Assembly (NCBI GenBank): GCA_001986395.2
Contig: MQVO02000006.1
Coordinates: 744,001 to 808,000 of the forward strand
Length of the DNA: 64,000 nucleotides
From: Irpex lacteus
Taxonomy: Eukaryota; Basidiomycota; Agaricomycetes; Polyporales; Irpicaceae
Direction: 5' to 3'
The translations under genes and the position numbers were made by a program. Below, piece after piece: positions 44,523-56,214 of the stretch. The stretch's first letter is position 1, and the number at the start of each line of letters is the position of its first letter. The notes under the pieces were generated by a model that saw only the letters and a list, made by a program, of their open reading frames with translations, was not told where the DNA came from and did no database searches.

Positions 44523-47500
44523 CTAATAAACCTCGAGAACATAACGCTCCTCCTCCTTCAACCCCTCCAAATAATTACCAGCCGTAGTAGCATCCAATCC
44601 CTCGTACTTGACCAGCGCACCAACCAACGCCTCATACACATCCGGCACAGGCCATGTAGGACCACAGAGATAGAACACCCCTTCATGCTTGTACAACATC
44701 TCTCCGAGCTCCTTCGCGTCCTCGCCCATCTTGTGCTGGATGTACACCTTCTTGGGACCGTCACGAGAGAACGCGAGTCCAGCCTTGGTGATCGTGCCGT
44801 CCATTATGAACGCTTCGATCTCCTCTCCGTACAGGTACTCCTCCGAACGGCGACGAGAACCGAAGTAGTAGTAGGTGGGGCCGACGGGTATGCCCTGCGA
44901 GGCGAGATGAGCGCGGTACTGCAAGAAGGCACGGAAAGGTGCAGCTCCTGTACCGAGACCAGCCATAATGATGGGCTGCTCGTTTCTTGGAGGAAGCTAT
45001 ATGTAGAAAGTAAGAATCAGACAAATAACTTAGAGGAACGTAAGTACTGACCTTCATTACACTGGGCTTAATCGATACAGTGACCTTCTGTCCGATCTTA
45101 AGACCAGCAAGGTACCTAGTGCACTGACCATAACGAGGCGAGCCTTGAAGACATAAAACAATCAGCCCAGGTACTTAAAATACATAAAGAAAACAAGAAC
45201 ATACCACTAGGAGTGAGCCAGTCAACCGACACCACCAATAAGTCCACACGATCGCCGACGACTGCCTGCGCACTCGCGATACTGTAATGTCTCGGCTTGA
45301 TATCCCCCACGAGTTCGCAAAGCGTCTCAATCCCGGGCCTCGCCGTCTCATACTTCCTCAACACATCCGCAAACGTCACCGTGTCCTTCTCAGACAGCTT
45401 CTTGAACGTCGCCGCGCCCTCCGGTGAACCAATAAACCTCAACGCGTATTGGTCCACCTGCGCGACAGCGAACTCCGCTAGCTCAGAGTAGAACGTCTTC
45501 GTCGGCTTGCCGAACAGGTCAATTTGCTGCTGGAGGGCTTGGAAGACGGTGCGAGTGTGCATGCGAGTGCCGTCAGAGCCAGGAACGGGGATGGTGATGA
45601 GTCGATTGGGGTCAACGCCATACCACGAGCAGAAATCGAGAACCTCTTGCTCGTCGTTCCACCCATGCACGCCGAGAGCCTCGCCGATCTCGTACTTTAG
45701 ACCAGTTCCACGAGTGTCGAACTCCAAGTGGAAGACGTTACGGTCGTAGTCGAGAGGCGTGAGACGTCGGTTGACGGTGGTAGTGATGAGGAACGTCCTC
45801 TCCTCGATCTCAGGACGGAGCGCAGGGTTCTGGTCGTACGAGGAGATGGGCCCGGGAACAGGTGTGAACGCGGAGGGGAAGAGCAAGTGCTTGGCTGCTT
45901 CATGCCAGGAATCCAGGTGAGCACCGTTGACAACGGTGTCCCCATCGTCGGTCTCAGTGGCCACCGCATTGAACTCGAAGTCCTTCAAGTGAACCTCGTG
46001 TTCCTCGACGCCTTCAGGTGCAGGCAGCTCAACCTCGACAAGGCCAGCCCACGCCTTGGCACCAACCTTGACAAGATCAAAGCCGGAGACGACGCCTCCG
46101 AGGAAGCTACGCGCGAGCTTCACGACGATGTCCTCCGAGGCGGCCTTGCCCAAGTACAAGCGCAGGAACGCAAGAAGAACGAGGACGTTCTCTACGGCGT
46201 TGCGCTCTGCCCCAGCGGCTCCGGCGATATCCTCAGCCAGCTGTCGTGCGTCGATGGTGTACACTCGCAAGCCACGCTCGCGAATAAGGGAGACGGTCGG
46301 TGCAGGGAGGTTCGACGCAAGCTCAGTTGGGGTCCACGAGGTAACGACCAAAACAGGTGAACCAGGCTTGGCGTGAGTGACGACAGAATGAGACTTCAGG
46401 AGTGTCTGGTCCGTGACTGCTAGGAAATCGGCGGCTCCTTTGCCGTCAGGAGTGATAGGTATTGAGAAGGCGACTGATGTCGAGGTTTCCTTGCCCTTGG
46501 GCGAGAGAAGCAGCCTGTTAGCAGTAACGCCGCCAGGTTTAGAGAAGACGTCGTGATCGGTGAGTAAACGTGCGGAAATCGAAGAGTGCGATGCGAATGT
46601 CTGCTGGACGAGGGTAGGAAGGGTGGCGAGGGTAGATGCTGGTGTACCAAAGAATAGCAGCTTCTTTTCGTTATCGTTGTCGAGAGACACCTGAGCAAGA
46701 GACGGATCGATCTTCGTGAGGAACTTGACGAAAGACGAGGGGTCAGTCAAAAATGACTGAGTAGTTGCTGGAGTGATACGCTGCGACTTGACTAGAGGAC
46801 CAGGCTGCCCGGGGTTCAGAAGGGCAGAGAAGACGTCGATGTAGAGGTTTCCCTTCGAGATTTCGGATGGCACGTCGTCGAAGACGTGCACGGTTTTCAC
46901 ACTCGACGGAATAACCTCGCGAAGAGCATCTTCATCCCAAGGCCTCAGCACACGGACGACGACAACGCCAAAGCCTTCCACACGAGCCGCGAAAGCCTTG
47001 GCGGCCTCCGCAAGGGGTCCGTTCAAGAGCACAACGACGGTCTTCGCTTCCTTGTCCCCGACGTAGTCGAAGTACTTGTACCCGGCAATTGCGAGGGCGT
47101 CCTTCAACGGTTGCTTGCGGAAGTCCGTCGGAAGCGCAGGCGGAGCGACCTGCCCGACCTCCCTCGTCGCACCGTGGTGCTCGAAGAAATGGATGACATG
47201 GGTATCTGCAAGTTCATACGAGAGTACCGCGAGGTCCACCGCCTCTTGCGCCGTCGCCGAGAGCAACACCGTGACGTTCTCCCGCAAAATCGCAAGCGAG
47301 GACGTGAAGGGAGCCAAAGTAGGAGAGAGCGCAAACGTCTCTCCCACCGGAGTGACCGTGGGTACCTGCAAGATCAGCCCGCTATTCGCTGTGGGAGCAG
47401 GAAGGTAGGAGAGAGACGGAAGGAGGGCTGCTACGCCCGTAGGCGTAGTGTACGCCGTGAGGACAACAGGCTTCTGAGCATCCTTACTCGTGCCCTGGGA

Positions 47501-47806
47501 GAGCCTGCCGACCAAGCTGAGACCTGCACCCGCGCGAGTCTGCAAGCTGACGACGGTGGCAGCGGTGTCGGACGCTGATCCTGCCCATGACTTTGTGTGT
47601 GCGCCGAACCCAGCTTGTTCAGCGAGGTCGTAGATAAAGACGCTTGAGCTGGACTTTGACGCAATGTATTCGATCGCGGTGGACGCGGATAGCAGTGAGT
47701 TTTTGGTTGAGATCGTAGAGGTTACAGCCTTCAATCCAGGCGAAGGGGGGACGGAGAGTGTGTCAGTGGGGGAGAGCGGTGTCCCAGGGGTCGGCTCGAT
47801 GGCCAT
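44523..47806 (-). CDS. MET10: Sulfite reductase [NADPH] flavoprotein subunit
   Basis: Alpha subunit of assimilatory sulfite reductase, passing electrons from NADPH via FAD to the haem subunit that makes sulfide for cysteine and methionine. I take the ATG at 47806 (MAIEPTPGTPLSPTDTLSVP); a further in-frame ATG at 47923 is possible. The N-terminal two thirds is the Met10-type pyruvate-ferredoxin-oxidoreductase-like region (SSSSVFIYDLAEQAGFGAHT, YKYFDYVGDKEAKTVVVLLN). The C-terminal reductase follows: FLITTTVNRRLTPLDYDRNV, YEIGEALGVHGWNDEQEVLD, PRHYSIASAQ (FAD), then GLGTGAAPFRAFLQYRAHLA, YYYFGSRRRSEEYLY and FYLCGPTWPVPDVYEALVGA (NADPH). Three exons, about 1,055 residues, ending VLEVY. Length matches fungal MET10. 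Confidence 0.95.
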
Positions 47807-48474
47807 GGCGAGTAATCCTGTGGAGGTGAGGATGAGTGTACCATCGTGCAGAAACTGAAAGATGATTTTTATGAGAGCGTTCCTGCGATTGTGCAATCGA
47901 GCACCAACTATGGCGACATGCACTCAATTCCGAATTCCGCTCTTGCACAAAATGGGATCTTGGATGATGTAAGCGGATCCCGTCCTCCTTCCGTTTACGG
48001 ATGTCACTTCTACATCCGCTTCTATCACGGGCGTCTCTCTTTAAAGCCTGTCATTCATCGGTGTGTTCGACAGGTTCTGTCTACAATCCCGACGAATTTG
48101 TAGTGGCCTCCAATGGTGTTCAAGATATTCGCGAATACAGAGCAGATACTTCAACAGCGGTCTTCCAGGTTCCAGAAGCGAGTAACGTCTCAGCTGACTC
48201 AACTTGCCGGCAAGCAATTCGGAATACACGAAGTTTTACCTATGCAACGGGCGCACCAAGACTAGAAGACGAGTCGCTTAATGCCCTAGGTGCCTGAAGA
48301 TCCTGGCATGTCGTAAAAGAAACCACATGGGTCGCGGAACTCGCGGAATGACTCGTTTGAGTATGTTCGTCTCGTTCATTGTCAACGAGACTGAGCATCG
48401 TATAATACACCCTGTATGCCCTAAAACTTGTCTTCCACTAAGCTTTTCCTTAGCCTCGTTATGCCTACCGAAAA
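47807..48474. other. Intergenic, MET10 upstream region
   Basis: Contains the MET10 5' region and the 3' flank of the uracil phosphoribosyltransferase gene. Open frames are short and unconvincing. The in-frame codons up to 47923 could belong to MET10. Confidence 0.45.
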
Positions 48475-49551
48475 TCATGGCTTCTGAGTATTGTACAACC
48501 TATCGCCCTACAGAAGATCGCATGTCAGTATAGATGTCTGCTGGCAAGCGGTATAGTAACGAAGAACTCACGGTATCGCCGAGTCCAGGAGAAATAAGAC
48601 CGTCCTTTGTCAACGTCGCGTCCACAGCAGCCACCCAGATCTAACCAAGTGGTGAGTCAAGGGAGTCAGACGTGAGCGACGTTGGACAACGCACCTCGAG
48701 CCCGGGGAACTCTTCCTGTACGTGTTTCAAGCCGTCTTGCGATGCCAGTATCGCGAGCAGCTTAATCTTAGTAACTACACACACGCGCGAATGAGCGACG
48801 TGACAATCATAGACAACGAAGAACTACTTACGTGGGATTCCCCAGTCGATCAGCATGTTCATGGCTGCTACGGCCGTGCCTCCGGTAGCGATGAGCGGGT
48901 CTAGGAGGAAGACGGTGTCGACTGTTGGGTTCGGAGGGAGCTTCGAGTAGTCTGATACGCCCACAGACCAGGTCAGTACATGTGTTGTTACGTAAAGTGC
49001 AGAGAGGAACGCACATTCTACGGGCTGTAGGGATATCTTCTCTCTGTAGATGCCGAGGTGGTACACTGGGGCTGATCTACATCATATAACGAACACAGAG
49101 TCAGATAGAGGTATGTTGGAATGAAGAGTGAGTACGTACGGGAACAATGTGAGCAATGCGTCTGTCATGCCTAGTCCCGCACGCAGCACAGGTGTCAATC
49201 CGACCTTGGGCTTGATGTTCGAGCCCGTGAAGGGGCCGATGGGAGTTTGCTACCAAAGTTCATAGTTCAGATGCAAGGTGAGATGATGATATGAGCAAGC
49301 ATGCGTACCCCGCTGAACGTCTCCTCCTCGAGATCGCGACTCGCCTCATACCCAAGTAACAAGCTAATCTCGTTGATGCCCTATACCACTTGCAAGTCAG
49401 TAACAACAACCATAGACATATGCTTATGAAGCTTGAAAGACTCGGATCGCACCTCACGGAACTCCTTGGGAGACGCACTGCTCTCGCGCAGCTTCGACAG
49501 TCGCGCATTCACGAGGGGGTGGGCCAGCACATGTACCTTCGAGCTTGCCAT
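48475..49551 (-). CDS. FUR1: Uracil phosphoribosyltransferase
   Basis: Salvages uracil with PRPP to UMP in the cytosol. The ATG at 49551 opens MASSKVHVLAHPLVNARLSK. Seven or so short exons follow with conserved segments: GINEISLLLGYEASRDL, PIGPFTGSNIKPKVGLTPVL, RAGLGMTDALLTLFPSAPVY, HLGIYREKISLQPVEYYSKL, then the PRPP-binding loop LLDPLIATGGTAVAAMNMLI. Then IKLLAILASQDGLKHVQEEF, IWVAAVDATLTKDGLISPGL and, after a last intron of about 60 nt, GDRLYNTQKP and TGA. About 220 residues, the usual length for this enzyme. TATATAAT on the minus strand near 49651-49658 lies about 100 bp upstream and is the likely TATA box. Confidence 0.95.
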
Positions 49552-50112
49552 CTTCCTTTCTCTATCTCAAGTCAGATGTACTGCAGTTGGTAATCAATGG
49601 GAAAGGGGAGAACGAGAAAGAGAATAAGAGAGAGAAGAGACGAGGACTCCATTATATACGTGCAGCAGCAGGTCACCCAGTCACGGTGCATCGTGTTATC
49701 GTGCAGGCAAGGCACGTCCTCGAACGAGGGCAGCTCGAGATACGCGCGTAGGTCAAATGCCCTCTTGATCGGCCATCACTACTGATTGGACGGACCGACT
49801 CGTCCTTATCGTTTCTTGCTCTCCTCGGACGGATCGGACTGTGGTCGTTGCTCGCGCGTTGGAAATATAATGCTTGCTATCGGCGGCGAGCTTGTGGGCA
49901 TTAAATTAGGGAGATTATATACGAGAGTACTATGCGGTATCGTAGAGGATGGTATTATGGAATAACAAAGCATAAATCTAAGGAGGAAATTAGGTCACCT
50001 TCCTTACATACGTCGCAAAAATCGTGTTGAGCTTATCAGCGTCGACAGGGATTTTGATGTTTATAATGCCAGCCTATTGTACCGAACAGCACTTATATTG
50101 TCAAGCGCCAAC

Positions 50113-50213
50113 GATTTTGAGTGCTGATAATCCCCGGCGGCACCGATATCCTCGGCGCTATGATAATAACCCTTTATATACCTTGGCGTGCCAGCATATC
50201 AGCACTCAAAATC
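50113..50213. repeat. 17-bp perfect inverted repeat
   Basis: GATTTTGAGTGCTGATA at 50113-50129 and its exact reverse complement at 50197-50213 frame 67 bp. The right arm is followed by no longer match. The arm ends with GTGCTGATA, shared with a palindrome near 50739. Confidence 0.85.
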
Positions 50214-50603
50214 CTGGCGGCGTAGTTTAGAATCACTTATAATCGAGGCTGCCAAATATTATAAGCGTGGTCACCGGCCCATATTTTAAAAAAGTACAGG
50301 CAGAGCACCGAGACATACAAATACTCAAAGCAATGATAATGGCACAGTACATATGTGCTCCGTTTGCCTAAGTACGAGAGAAGAAATTGGGTATATAGGG
50401 CAATCTATTTCGTGTATATACAAGCCCATATAGAGCTGTGGTAAGGCGCCGTGGCCGTCCGATAGCTCCTGCGTTCGATTCTGGCCAATGGCATTTGATC
50501 CCAGCTCGGGCCACCGCATGAGACCGACTTAATAAGTCAGATATGGTAATAAGCAGTAGAAAAATCGAATCTTTTGATTGTTTAGGCCTCCCTAGCGCCC
50601 AGG

Positions 50604-50633
50604 ATTATAATCTCCCTGCGGTGAGATTATAAT
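50604..50633. repeat. 11-bp hairpin repeat
   Basis: ATTATAATCTC at 50604-50614 and GAGATTATAAT at 50623-50633 are exact reverse complements separated by 8 bp, giving a strong hairpin. Confidence 0.8.
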
Positions 50634-50730
50634 GTCTTAGTGGCTGCATTATAAGGTGTGGCGGGAGCGATGATAAGCGATGATATACTCGTGCGCGTAG
50701 CATTATAAGCGTTCGGTGAAAGTGTGCACG

Positions 50731-50750
50731 GATTATCAGTGCTGATAATC
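50731..50750. repeat. 20-bp near-perfect palindrome
   Basis: GATTATCAGTGCTGATAATC has 9-bp perfect arms around TG. Its right half plus flank (GTGCTGATAATCCCC) repeats directly at 50122-50136. Confidence 0.85.
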
Positions 50751-50780
50751 CCCCCAACTGCATTACATGTCTGACGAAGC

Positions 50781-52139
50781 TTATCGACACCCATCTGTGC
50801 TTACAGTACCCACTCGGTTTTTTGCGACGTACTCCTTCCCAGCCTTCTTACAACACCTCTCCAGATCCTCCGCGACCTTCTCCCTATCCAATATATGCCT
50901 CACCCTCACCTCTTCCGGCGCATGCTGCATGAACGCCATAATAAGTGCATCGGCAGCCTCTAGCAACATGTGACGGTCGACGCCTCTTGTACTGCGGTTG
51001 ACATTGTCGGGGCTGGAGAAGTGACCGGGAGAAAGGTGGTAGCATGTTGCTGCTAAGACGGCGGAGGCGATGGACAGGTGAGAGGTCGGGGAACAGATGA
51101 GGGGGGATTTGGAGTGTGTTATGGCGGTTACTTTTGCGCGTCCGGCGAATTGGGAGGCAAAGTAGGCCTATAGATGAATTGATATTAGCGTATTGTCCAA
51201 GACGCATCAAGATATGAACGTACAAGATTCATCTCGAACAGGAATATGGGTATAACGATGAAGAAATCTCTGTAAAATTCGTGAGAAAGTCATCCTGGTC
51301 ACTCGGAATCTGATACCTACATTGTCGCGGTCACAGGAAGGAGGAAAGCAGATCCGACGGCACTGTACGTAGCCCGCTTCTGAGTCTGCTTCAGGACGTC
51401 CCCGATTTTATCATGCATAACTTCGGGTCGTAAAGGCTGGCCGTCCAAGTCGACTGCATCGTCAGGGTACAATATCGTCAACTGCAGCGAACCCGTCAGC
51501 ATGGGTAGATCGGAGTGGAAGCGCTGCAACTCACATCGCCCATCTTGCGCTTGGGAGGTACACGACCGAGTGTTTCTATACGCGAGTTCGGAAGCTTGTG
51601 GATAACAGTGTCTGCCAGCTATATGCGATAAGGTTAGCTTTCATTAATGAGGGTAAACATGGTAAATCAATTGTACTAACCCCGACGGCCTTCCCCTTGA
51701 ACTTCTTCCACTTCCCAGCATCTGGCTCTTGTCCCTTGCGTATCCTATCTCCCTCAGACACCTCTTCCTGCCATTTTCTCTCCACCTTCTTGACCATACC
51801 CTCCTTCTGAACAGGATTACCATTTGCGTCCTCTTCGGGTTTGACATATGGGGCTCGGGGAAGTGCATACAAGAGATAAGGTGAGACGGGCTGCTTCGAA
51901 GGAGCATGTCTCGGCGCAGGAAATGGAATGGCAAAGATAATGGTGGGAAGGTTGGAGTCATCAAGCGTATGTGCGGGCGAGGAAGTGCTTGCATATGGAT
52001 TAACATCAGACTTGGGTCGCGGAGGTAGGACAGGTGGACCTTGGTGGTAGTTCGGCAGGGGCTCCTCGTGCTGGAGAGGGGTGTACTGGGCTTTCTCGTT
52101 CTGCATGAGGGGAATGGTCTGTGGTTCAGTGTAGGCCAT
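50781..52139 (-). CDS. Conserved fungal protein of unknown function, one hydrophobic segment
   Basis: The ATG at 52139 opens MAYTEPQTIPLMQNEKAQYT. The first 110 residues are Pro-rich with SPYLLYALPRAPYVKPEEDA. A charged helix follows (VKKVERKWQEEVSEGDRIRK, WKKFKGKAVGLADTVIHKLP), then LTILYPDDAVDLDGQPLRPE, DVLKQTQKRATYSAVGSAFL, and a hydrophobic stretch LPVTATIDFFIVIPIFLFEM. The final part reads AYFASQFAGRAKVTAITHSK and later VRHILDREKVAEDLERCCKK. Exons join with standard borders. I recall this layout in uncharacterised fungal proteins. It resembles mitochondrial K+/H+ exchange-related proteins only loosely, so I do not use that name. Confidence 0.7.
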
Positions 52140-52926
52140 GGGTGGGGTGGTGCAGGGAACTCACGGCAGAGAAGGAGTCTATAAAGGCGTTGTGGAGGGC
52201 CGTTAGTCATACCAAATGTGACGTGGGGTGGCCCGGAGAAGGAGCTGGGAGTGGGAGGCTGCGGAGGGATGGTGACGCTGTGAGCATGCCTCGGTTCAGT
52301 CAGCAATGACAGTAGCCTCCCGAAGCAAACCAGGGACTGCCTTGCGCAGAACACGATGAGGCCACGAAGCAAACTGAAGAGAGGCACTGCCGTTCAATAT
52401 CAATGCGAGACTCGACTGGCCTGCTTGGCACGATGAGACTGCGGTGCGGTGAAGATCCATCTCCGGGGAACGGCAAATCGTCATCGCAATGATCGCATCG
52501 GTCCTTTCAGCGCTTCCCTTAATTGATCTTCCACGTGATAATCGGCGTGTTATCAGGCGGGTCGCGTCGAACGATAAAAACGAGATGGACCAATCGGACT
52601 CGGCGTATTGATCGCGTTCGTGAACCGACTCAAAACTTTGGAACTCGTCCGAGTCTGTGACCGGTGTTGGGGCAATAGACCAGGCAGCTTGTTCTTCGAC
52701 CACCACCATCCGACGGTTGGGGACACCACAGAGCACTCGCTTATCTCACCAACGTTCTGCCCGCTTAAAGCGTGCGGAGTGCCTGTGGCAGACAGCGTCT
52801 CCGACTCGGCGCCATCCCAATCGCCGTCAATTGCCCACTTTTCACCGGCTTATTCCACTGTGCTCTCTCTACTCACGACAATCATCACGATTCCATTCAA
52901 GCCATAACGATACAACCAAATTCAAT
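52140..52926. promoter_or_regulatory. Divergent promoter region
   Basis: 787 bp between two opposed starts. Open frames on both strands are shadows without motifs. The + strand side is pyrimidine-rich before 52926. No clear TATA box is seen. Confidence 0.4.
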
Positions 52927-55303
52927 ATGTCCCTACGAGGAGCGTGGAATAAGACGCGTCGCGTTGTGTGGGGAGAGATCCCGCAAAGTAAGGAAGAGAG
53001 GAAGCTGCTGCTCAAGATAGATTGGTTCATACTATCATACTGTTGCCTCATGGTATGTCATGCGGTCACAATATAATTAGTGCTTCCTACTGATACCTGG
53101 TTTTGACAGTATTTCACGAATTGTATGCTGTCTCAGCATGCTTATACATCGACCCCAGACTCTCACTTGCACGCTTTCCAGATCTAGACAGGTCCAATAT
53201 ATCTAACGCGTATGTCTCTGGGATGAAGGAGGAACTACATATGGTCGGAAACCAATTCAATGTACGTATAATGACCCTTGGAGCTGAGGGTACCTTTCAG
53301 AAGGCTAATTAGTACTATGGTTGTAGAAAATAAACACTATCTTCACCTGCGGATATATCGTAGGAATGATACCAAGTGCGTTCAAAGGAGGTGCTACTCT
53401 GTGCCATTCCTCTAATACTATCATAAATACAGATAACCTAATGCTTCAAACTGTCTCTCCACGAATATGGCTACCAGCTATGCAGATCGTCTGGGGAGTA
53501 CTCACCATGTGGTACATACTTATTTCTCTCCAACTATCTCTCTATTCCAGATACTGATTTCACTTCTCATGTAAAGTACAAGTGCAGCTGGTAGGGTCGA
53601 GCATATATACGCCATCCGATTCTTCCAAGGCATCAGCGAATCCTCGACGTTTGTTGGAACGCACTACATCCTGGGCGCGTATGTACCACAATCATTCTGT
53701 TTCTAACTATGATATTTATCTCTCACATTAATGACTTAGGTGGTATAAACCGGGCGAATTGGGCAAACGATCTGGTATTTTCACAAGCTCAGGGCTAATA
53801 GGCACATTGTAGAACGCATTCACTCAATCGACGCCGCGTTGACTCATTGCTATCGTTTTTTTTCAGGTTCTCTGGGGTCCTGCAAGCCGCCGTATATCAG
53901 TCAGTATTCTCACGTACTTTGTGGTTGCGGAAAGATCGACTAACATGAATGTCACAGACATCTCAATGGAGTGGCAGGCAGAAGCGGCTGGAGATGGCTG
54001 TAAGTCTACAACCTCTTCTCGTAACCTCGTCTTACCTCGTATAAAATTTGATGACTATCCGAACGACTAGCTTCATTATCGACGGAATCATCACTCTCCC
54101 TATCGCGCTATATGGCTTCATCGTCTTTCCAGACGTGCCAACCACGACTCGAGCTTTCTATCTTACTGAAGAAGTAAGGAAACCACTTATGTCCCACCTC
54201 GACTCTGCGTTAGCTGACACGCGATACTATTTTCCAGGAACGTCATCTTTCGTACGAACGTCTTGAAGATCGCGACAGCCGCAAGGACATCTCACACAAC
54301 AAACCAACCTTGGACCTGTTCAAACGCGTCCTGAACCGTTGGCGATGGTACGCCTGCAGCCTTCTAGTACGTCACCCCACAACTTCAGTCAATCCTCCTC
54401 ACATACTTATACCGTCGGCCACACAGTTCATGATCTCCGGCGAAACAGAGTCCTTCGGCTCCAACAACCTAATGGGCCAATGGCTCAAAGCCCTCTCCGC
54501 CTCACCCCCCACCTCTCCCTCGCACCACACCTACACAGTCGAACAAATCGACTACTACCCCTCCGGCATGACAGCCTTCGCCATCGCCTCCACCCTCGTA
54601 TGCTCGACGTGGACAGACGCGACGAGGTCACGGGCGAGGTGGCCGGTGCTTGTGTATATGTCGCTGGCGGTGATTGTTAGTAGTGCGGTTTTGTTGGCGA
54701 CGAGGGAGAGGGGTGGGAGGGGGGCGAGGGGGGCGCAGTTCTTTGCGTGGTATTTTGCGGGGGCGAGTTATGCGGGGCAGGCTACGACGTTTGCGTGAGT
54801 GGTCATTTGAGTGTGTGTATGCTCTGCGTTTGCTGACTATAAATATGGTGCATTGCATGTTGTGTAATAGATGGGCGAACCAGATTTGTGCAGACGACGA
54901 CCAAGAGCGGGGAATCGTCCTCGCATCTATGAAGTATGTATCCTCCCTACCCCATCTCTCCAATTACGAATCTGACCAATCCGTTCTTCACTATAGTATG
55001 TGGAACAACGTCATCAACGCATGGTGGCCACTGGTGTTCTACCCCGCCACAGACGCACCATGGTTTACAAAGGGTGCGTGGGCCATGATCGGCACAGCGA
55101 TCGCTACGCTTGGGATAACGGCTGTGGTATGGTGGTTGGAAAGGAGAGAGCAGCGGGTGAGAGAGAGAAGGTCCTACGACGGGCCCGAACTTACACAGGT
55201 GGAAGAGAAGGTGGCTGAGTCTCCGAGGGAGGAGAGACAGCGAAGTAACAGCTGGGAGTCCAAGGAGGGCACCGAGAAAGAGGTCCACGTTAGTGGGATG
55301 TAA
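52927..55303 (+). CDS. MFS transporter, pantothenate/allantoate permease family
   Basis: Plasma-membrane proton symporter of the anion:cation symporter family, which includes fungal pantothenate (FEN2/Liz1) and allantoate (DAL5) permeases. It starts MSLRGAWNKTRRVVWGEIPQ at 52927. Exons then give KLLLKIDWFILSYCCLMYFT, NYLDRSNISNAYVSGMKEEL (the conserved LDRSNISNA), TIFTCGYIVGMIP, TSAAGRVEHIYAIRFFQGIS, ESSTFVGTHYILGAWYKPGE, LGKRSGIFTSSGLIGTLFSG, IIDGIITLPIALYGFIVFPD, and NAWWPLVFYPATDAPWFTKG. Twelve membrane helices are implied. The C-terminal tail (RREQRVRERRSYDG, ending KEVHVSGM) is cytosolic and charged. Substrate is inferred; pantothenate is the best guess. TAA at 55301. Confidence 0.88.
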
Positions 55304-56214
55304 ATTTAGTGGTGTTATTTTTACTGCAGTGTATCACAGGGATCTAATAGGAGTACTAAAAATGTGTATCATAACTGGGTCGACTGCATGCAACTAATTG
55401 ACAGACGGTTGCTGCCTCTTGCGAGGGCCTGGCCCTGCCACGATATGAATCTTGTTTTGTTTGACTTGATGGGGTGTCGGTTGCAAGCATTACAGTACTC
55501 CAAGGTGAATGTTCATCAGACCATCTGCTGGTTTATGTTTAGCTCAAGGTCAAGGGCACATTGATACATTTCATACTGTCACAGTCTCACAACAACAGAT
55601 GCGTACTTGAGGGAAATAATTGTAATTATAAGTAGGAACTTGGAGTCGGAACTTGGTCGAAAGATGAATATGATACATGTACGGAAATTGGGTGTTGTAA
55701 TTGCAAGAGAATGTACATCGTCAGGGGAGCGTCAATGCGTACAAGGGGGTCGTTCGTGAGGACAAGCTACAGTGAAAAATGCTAGCGATACCAGTATCGA
55801 GAAACTAGTAGATGCGAGACGGACGAGGACAACGTTGCGCAGGACGGTGTGACGACAAAGCGGTAGGGGTGCGGGGTATGCAGTGTGCTTGCTTCAAGTT
55901 TGACAGCCGAGTCGAAGACGAACGGGACTACTCGAGTAGTGGCTTCAGATTTGGGCACAGGCAGTTGCACGGAGAAAAACGAATGATGACAATAAAACAA
56001 GTCGAATTGCAATGGATAGCAGTATAAGCGGCGACAGCGACACTGCACGCGAAGAACGATTACTGCGATAACAAAGTATAAACGGAACGAGAGCACCAGC
56101 TTTGAACAAATCCCATCATCCGACTCGACTCCAAAAACGCGGACGGAGTCGTCGACCTTCAACTCCTCCAACCTTCAAAGGTGGAAGTGGAAGAACGATA
56201 CTTGAACATCAAGC
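55304..56214. other. Convergent intergenic region, 0.9 kb
   Basis: Lies between the end of the transporter and the end of the Ser-rich membrane gene. Frames on both strands are short and unsupported. Nothing else is seen. Confidence 0.5.

Larger units (their letters stand above)
49552..50780. other. AT-rich noncoding region with fold-back repeats
   Basis: No gene is supported in this 1.2-kb stretch. From about 49850 it is rich in ATTATAA-type words (for example near 50246, 50262, 50631, 50650 and 50702). It contains inverted repeats described separately and a tRNA B-box-like word near 50471-50480. Confidence 0.6.

Noticed and set aside
47807..47923. Upstream in-frame ATG for MET10 (MHVAIVG...)
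   Set aside because: It gives an unconserved extension; the ATG at 47806 begins the usual Pro/Ser-rich start. It is kept only as an alternative.
50781..52139. Naming the conserved fungal gene a mitochondrial K+/H+ exchange-related protein
   Set aside because: Only the general layout (charged helix, then one hydrophobic segment) is similar; family-specific motifs were not convincing.
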